DNA from: Purpureocillium takamizusanense
Taxonomy: Eukaryota; Ascomycota; Sordariomycetes; Hypocreales; Ophiocordycipitaceae
Assembly (NCBI RefSeq): GCF_022605165.1
Contig: NC_063080.1
Location: 1 to 64,000, forward strand
Length of the DNA: 64,000 nucleotides
Reading direction: 5' to 3'
Part shown: piece after piece, positions 58,617-64,000 of the stretch
How positions within the stretch are numbered: the first letter of the stretch is position 1
How the letters are laid out: each line of letters begins with the position of its first letter
Position numbers and translations under genes: made by a program
Notes under the pieces: model-generated
The model's input: only the letters and a program-made list of their open reading frames with translations
The model's database searches: none
What the model was told of the DNA's origin: nothing

Positions 58617-59324
58617 TGGATTTTTGAGACGGTAGATGTTTGCGACGAGACTCGGGCGTTGCACCCTTCGAGCAGAACAGGTGGAGTGCGAGGACGAGCG
58701 TGGCGCCCGCGTCTGTGCTCGGGTGGACTCGCGCGAGCAACCACCACGAGCGCGGCGCATCGCATCGCATCGCATCGCCATGGCCAACGCCGCCCGCGCA
58801 AATCTGCTTTCGAGAGGGTGAGATTCGACTCAGCTTGATAGATCAGGGCGAGAAACCAGGATAGCAGTCCGCTCATCACCAGCGCCAATGACTAGACGAC
58901 CGATGGACGTGTCACCTCTTTGCGGCCCGCCAAGCGGCGGCGCCTGTGCCAACGAGCTCACATGTGGCACCTGCGCAGGTAGGGTCAACAAAGGCGCCTG
59001 AGCGCTGTCGTATGTGAAACGTGGAAGCCTCTTGCCTTCCTACTTGCTTCGAGACTTGAACCATCTCCAACTCTCTCAACAGGTGTCAGCAGCCGCCGCG
59101 CAGACGTCGCCACGATGCTCGGCACTCGTTGTGACATGCCGCAAGCTCGCCAGCTGCGAGCCACTCTAAAGTGGACGCCCGCCCAATGTCGACCACTGAC
59201 CCAAGAACAGCTCGACGACCCGAGCCGTGACGCACTCATGCCTCTTCCTCCACCACTCCGAAGGGCGTCAACTGACACCAGAACACGGTCACGGTGGGCA
59301 GGCGCGTTTCCGCGACCCATCGCC
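58617..59324. other. Intergenic region upstream of the F-box-like gene
   Basis: Includes a CATCG short tandem run (CATCGCATCGCATCGC) at about 58759-58776. A plus-strand frame at 59115-59360 with an ATG runs into the first exon at 59325 in the same frame, so the leader could be coding; I prefer the later ATG. Confidence 0.45.
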
Positions 59325-61650
59325 ATGCAGGATCCAAAGGCAACCCTGAACTGTAAATGACCTCCCGCTCAGTCTATCCAGCCTCCCTCCTCTGCCCTGC
59401 TCCCCCATTTGGAGACTCGTGCTCATCAATAGCGCAGCGCGGCGGAGCAGCCCGAACCTTAACATCGTGCCCCCTGGCCACGGCGACTGGGAGCTGGTTG
59501 AACGCCCCGACCGGTCTCTATCAAGCGACGACTCGGTCATGTCTGGCAGAATAGGCCGCCTCCGGCAGCGACAGGCCGCTTCTACACCCATTACGCCCGC
59601 CGATAGGACACTTCCGGGCATGGCCGCACCTGGGAATTTCTCGCCTTCGCATCCAGGCGGCGGCACCGTCTTCCCGCCATGGGACCGGGTAGTTGACATG
59701 GTCTATCATACCTACAGGCACGAGGATCAGCGCCGTCCGGGCCTGCGGCAGCCGCACGCTGAGTTTGAGCGGTGTCTGGCGCGGTTCTGGGCCGATCACG
59801 CAAACACGGAAAACACCAAGCGACCATCCCAGACCTCGGCTCTCTTCGCGCGCTTGCCTATCGATGTGCGCTTTCGCATATGGACACATCTCGTGCACAT
59901 GGTCCGCCACGGAGAGCAGGGTGCCACGCGGGGCTCGAGCGACAAACCGGTCAGCCTCAACCATCATCCCAGCTTCAACAGCAACGTGTGGGACGCAACA
60001 TCAATGAGCCGTCTCGCCACTATTGTTCGGCCCTTGGAATCGTGCCTGCGTACCGCCTTCTCACTCTACGCCGAGGTGCTCGTCACTGTGCTTACAACAA
60101 GCACCTTTCATGCGGTCCTGTCGCCCTTTGTCGGTCCCCGACTTCACCCACTTGCGACCCTGTGGCTCAACAAATATGGCGCTTACATGCGCAGCATCAT
60201 CCTCGAGGTGGACATGTCACACCTTGGGCTCGGCCCCGTAGGCGCCCAGCTGGGCCCCTGCCTAAATGCCCTGGGCTCACTTCTTCACGACTTTGGCGTC
60301 GCGCAGATGCAGCGCGATGAAGGCCACCCCCTGGAAAGCTTGGTGCTGATGTGCCGCCGCTTTTACGGCAAGAGACCAGGCGGCACGGGCCCGGCCACAG
60401 TGGCAAGCGATGTCAGTCCTCCTGCTGCCGTTAGTGCGGATGCAAAGCCAAGAGCGAGTAGCCTGAGCAGCCATTCATCGAGCAAGGCGACATCACCAAC
60501 AAAGGAGAGGCGCCGTCCGGCCAAGGTAGACGACCATCAAAGCCAGCCGCACCAGGACGATTCCGTCACGACCATTGATTGGCATGCCGTTAACGCCACG
60601 AGGAAAGCCGGCCTGGCGAAGACGTCTCCGCAGGCAATCATCACCTCTAGTACCTCAAGCCAAGCAAAGGCCAGCACGAGCGCGGTGCCCAAAATGGCCA
60701 ACAGCCAGCCCGTGCCTCTTGCGCGCGGCAGCGCCCGCCAGTCGGAACCGCCACTGGACACAACAAGCTACTGTCCAGATGCGTACCTCTCCGTGTGCAA
60801 CCACCTAGCGCGCCTACGAGGGCGGCTCGAGTCCCTTCGCCTCGTCGGCTTCGGAGAGCAATACTCACACCAACTCCTCGCCACCATCTTCCCCGGAATC
60901 CGTGAGACGCGCATCCATGAGCACTCGTACCGCATCGCCCCCTCGACGGCCTGGCCCCTGCTCCCGGGTCAGGCCGCATATCTGGACGCCGGCCACGGGC
61001 GCGGCATCGTCCTCGTCACTAAGGGTGGCGGTACGGGACCCCTGAACCTCAAGGTCAAGGGTCTTCCGCAGGGACCCGTGATGCCGCCGCCACCGGTTGT
61101 CGTCCGCGCTGTGCCGTCGCTTCATGCCCATTCGGGGGGCGTGGAGAGCTTCGGCAAAAGCGAACGGCCCGCCATGCCGACTCCTTCAGAGCCGGTGATT
61201 GAAGAACATCAATCCGAGCCCATGCGTGCAACTCCATCAGGCACGGACACTCGAGAAGTCGCACCTCGCTGTGCCGCCACCGACGCGATTTCAGACCACC
61301 TCACAACACCCAAGCCAAAGAACGAGAGAGATACGCCTCGACCGTCAGGCATCGTCGACACCACCGGAAATACAGTCAAGCCGGAGCAGCACGTCGTCGT
61401 TGCGTCTCCTACCCACCGCGACAGCCCTCTGGTGGAGTCGCCGACGGCCTATAAGACAGAGCCGCAGCTTAGCGTCCGATCCTTGGCCCGCAAGGGCAGC
61501 GTTACGAGAAGTGTCACCGGCAGCGACACGTCGAGCCGCGGCACCGTGTCCCCCTCGACCGGAGGCAAGGGGTCCCGCCGATCCCCCAAGTACAAGAACG
61601 AGGATAGGAAGCGCGCCAAGAAGCGCGCCGAGTCAAGGAACGCCGAGTAG
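59325..61650 (+). CDS. Large F-box-like protein with disordered basic tail
   Basis: The protein has 746 residues from exons 59325-59352 and 59438-61650 (85-nt intron). The long frame alone begins with GTG. The join MQDPKATLN-SRRSSPNLN supplies a start; an in-frame ATG at 59115 would lengthen it by 70 residues. Residues about 150-170 (LFARLPIDVRFRIWTHLV) match the F-box-like motif that opens many fungal hypothetical proteins, followed by a region with WDATSMSRLA and LNKYGAYMRSIILEVDMSHLG. The second half is disordered, Ser/Thr/Pro-rich, and ends in KR clusters (RKRAKKRAESR), a likely nuclear signal. A ubiquitin-ligase role is possible; nothing specific is known. Confidence 0.8.
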
Positions 61651-62047
61651 AGGCCATCATAGATGATCTGCCGGTACTTTGTACCTGGCGGCTGATTGCT
61701 CGTTTATTTTGCTTTTTGCCGATCTCTAATCGCTACTGTTTTCGGGTTTAATTTCTACACAGTCGGGCCGACGGCTGTACGATGGACAGTGAGTGGGAAC
61801 AAGGACGCGCAAGGCCGAAGTGAAAAGACACTGTGAGCCTCTCTATGTAATTATAGAGTCAAGTCTATCGCTGATATGCCGCTGTAATGCGTATCCAATG
61901 ATACGATGCAAATGTGTCCAACCATGTCGGGTTTTCCAGCGCACTTCTATCCCATTTTCAACAAACGCACGCCTCCGTTCCATGCCCAAGGACGCAAATC
62001 AGTCAACGAGCTGTCTATGGTTACCATCATCTCCCGGCCGTGGTGCA
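61651..62047. other. Convergent intergenic region (F-box-like / MFS)
   Basis: 3' flanks of two convergent genes; no other feature visible. Confidence 0.6.
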
Positions 62048-64000
62048 TTAGTCGTTACGCTGCAAAGACTGCAAATAGTGTTAGTGCTCGTTGCCACATA
62101 GGTAGATCTCTAGGGCATGTCTTGCACTCACAATGGCGAACTTGCTGCGCGCGCGGATCCTCTCACCCCAAAAGACGAGCACCCACGGAATGACGGTCAG
62201 GACGGTGGCGATGCCGCCGAGAAGGCCGCCCGCCCCGCGCAGCCCAAGTTTGGTGAACATGGCGCTCGTCACCAGGGGGAAAGCGCCTCCTAGGACGTTG
62301 CGGCAGAAACTCTGAGCGGCAAGGGCCGACGAAGCGTAGATGTGGTACGTGTCGGCCAGGTAATTGAAGGTGGCGAGATAGATCGAGTAGATGCCCCAGG
62401 TGGCGAAGCCCAGCCCGACGGCCTCAGCATAGCCGTCCATGTAGCGAGGGCAGAGAAAGCCGCCGAACAGTCCCGCAGGAAGCATCAAGGCGGTGATGCA
62501 AGTAAAATACAACCGCGCCTCGGGCGCCTCGGCAGGAAATCTTTGGCGCATGAAAGCCCAGAAACGCGAGTCCGAGTAGCGAAACGACGCATGCTCCGGG
62601 TACGTGCGCCACTGCGGGTGTTTAAGCAGGTGCTCCTGGACGATGCTGACGGCCGTGGCGACGGCGGCGGCAACCATCATGGAGACGAAGACGCGACTCG
62701 AGCGGTCGAGGTCCGTCTTGTAGAGGAAAGGGACAACGGAGAAGGACAAGTACAGAACACCCCATGCGAAGGCAGCCCAAAGAGAAAACCAAAATACGAC
62801 GGGCTCCGCCAGGAGCAGGTAAAAGGGGCGACGAACGGAAAGAGATATGAGCTGGGGAAGCGCCGGCCGTTCTTCGTCTGCGCGAACCACCCATCGCATA
62901 CGCAGCAGCCGGCCGCTCGCCGAGAGACTCTCGTCGCTGCTTAAATCTTTGACTTCAGGCGGGAGGGTGCTCACGTCGGCGGCCGAGGCCTGGATGCTGC
63001 AGCGCGCAGAGGCGGCGACGACCATTTCGGAGGGCTGGGTGATCCACAAGCCATAGACGCCGTGGCGCTCCAGCTTCTCGTACCAGGAGTTGAGGACCTT
63101 GGCCTTGCGTGACAGAAGAACCGAGGCTCTGCTCTCACTACCAAACAAGACAATGGCGAGGACGAGGGCGGCGTCCACGATGACCTGGTGCCAGAAAGTC
63201 CACTTCCAAGCGAGCGTAGGGTCGGCAACGTCGTCGATGAGGGCGGTGGAAACCAGGGGTCCGGCGCCGGTGGCGGCAAGGACGGCGCCGCTGAAGAGAG
63301 CCATGGGCGTGTTGCGCTCCTCCTTGTCCCACAAGTCGGCGATGAGTCCGCCAACGACGGAACTGAAGACGGAGGCGCCGACGCCGACGAGGAAGCGTGC
63401 GATGAGCATGCCAGCAATATGTGGCATGACAGAACATACCGCCTGAAAGACGACAAAGATGACGCCGGCAACAACGAAGACGGGATAGCGGCCCCAGATC
63501 TCGGAGATGGGGGCTAGTGCCATGGGGGCTGAAGCGAAGCCAAGACAGAAGATGGTGATGCCGACGAGCACGGCGATGCGAGTGGTGCCAAGGTCGTGGG
63601 CCATGATGTCGGCAGGCGGAGAGTAGGCACCGGCCGTGTAGGCGGTCATGAAGGTGACGGTGCAGGCCAGGCCAAGGAGGAGATTCTTGCGCGCTGGGCC
63701 CCATTGCAAGGGTGATATGTATGGGCGGAGGTCCGGGCAAGACGGGAGGTCGTCGCGGCCGTCACCGAACTGAGGGTCACGGCCCATGCCATGGTGTTGA
63801 GGAGGGACCGTAGGCAGAGGCGAGTCGAAGTCGAGATAGAAGTAGACGATGGGCGAGTCGGCGCCCAAAGTTGTTGTTTCAAGCGGCTTGCGCTTTTCGT
63901 GCTGATGATCTGGGTCTCGAGGCGAAAGGGTAACGCCGTTGGTGACATGGAGACGGGCTTGAGGATCCGAGTCCGGTTGCAGACCAGGCGCATCATGGTG
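62048..64000 (-). CDS. MFS transporter, DHA1 family (5' end beyond the window)
   Basis: At least 629 codons, running open to base 64000 with no in-frame ATG at the edge, so the start probably lies outside; an internal start at 63787 is possible. A 63-nt intron (62131-62069) with a textbook GTGAGT donor, CACTAAC branch site and TTTGCAG acceptor leads to a 21-base last exon encoding SLQRND; reading through instead would add 20 unrelated residues. TM segments begin with LLLGLACTVTFMTAYTAGAY and include the motif APISEIWGRYPVF and the RFLVGVGASVFSSVVGG helix. The cytosolic central loop is long. DHA1 proton antiporters export drugs or metabolites; the substrate is unknown. Confidence 0.88.

Noticed and set aside
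1..64000. A secondary-metabolite or other dedicated gene cluster
   Set aside because: No backbone synthase or set of co-oriented tailoring enzymes is present; the SDR, transporters and regulator are scattered among housekeeping genes.

Overview
The window is nuclear DNA of a filamentous ascomycete. The signs are short GT-AG introns (about 50-190 nt) in most genes, GC-rich coding sequence, and fungal families such as Zn2Cys6 regulators, DHA1 transporters, DUF1748, IKS1-type kinases and Ste6-type ABC pumps. Heavily C-to-T mutated, TA-rich repeat blocks look like repeat-induced point mutation (RIP). Together with intergenic CCTAGGTAGG-type motifs this suggests a sordariomycete, perhaps Hypocreales; that placement is inference. 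No tRNA, rRNA, CRISPR or bacterial-type feature was seen.

Layout. Bases 1-10545 are one AT-rich block with no usable reading frames. It holds direct, inverted and tandem repeats, a RIP-decayed element with 50-bp terminal inverted repeats (4121-8887), a partial second copy, and the 3' end of a Ty3/gypsy-like retrotransposon. A decayed unknown gene sits on its border (10681-11494). A small membrane protein, a short-chain dehydrogenase (SDR), a broken SnoaL-like gene and a predicted mitochondrial membrane protein follow, then a second small AT-rich island (about 17900-18600).

From 19 kb the window is mostly housekeeping: Spt5, a WDR68/DCAF7-type WD40 protein, a coiled-coil protein (possibly Atg28-like), DUF1748, pyruvate kinase, an MFS transporter, a Zn2Cys6 regulator, an IKS1-type kinase, a deleted GH95 glycosidase pseudogene, a purine nucleoside permease, a Pmc1-type Ca2+-ATPase, a Ste6-type ABC exporter, the eEF1A chaperone PBDC1/Chp1, an F-box-like protein and a second MFS transporter that runs off the window. 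Exon joins were worked out by hand; every spliced model closes in frame.

There is no clear biosynthetic or defence cluster. Genes look independently regulated, with divergent promoters (WDR68/coiled-coil, regulator/kinase, ABC/PBDC1) and convergent pairs (DUF1748 with a possible small gene, Ca2+-ATPase with ABC pump, F-box-like with MFS). The most informative observations are the three decayed genes, the structured RIP block, and genes whose true starts or ends lie in tiny exons (a six-base first exon in DUF1748, a 28-base first exon in the F-box-like gene, a 21-base last exon in the second MFS gene). I found no convincing new system.
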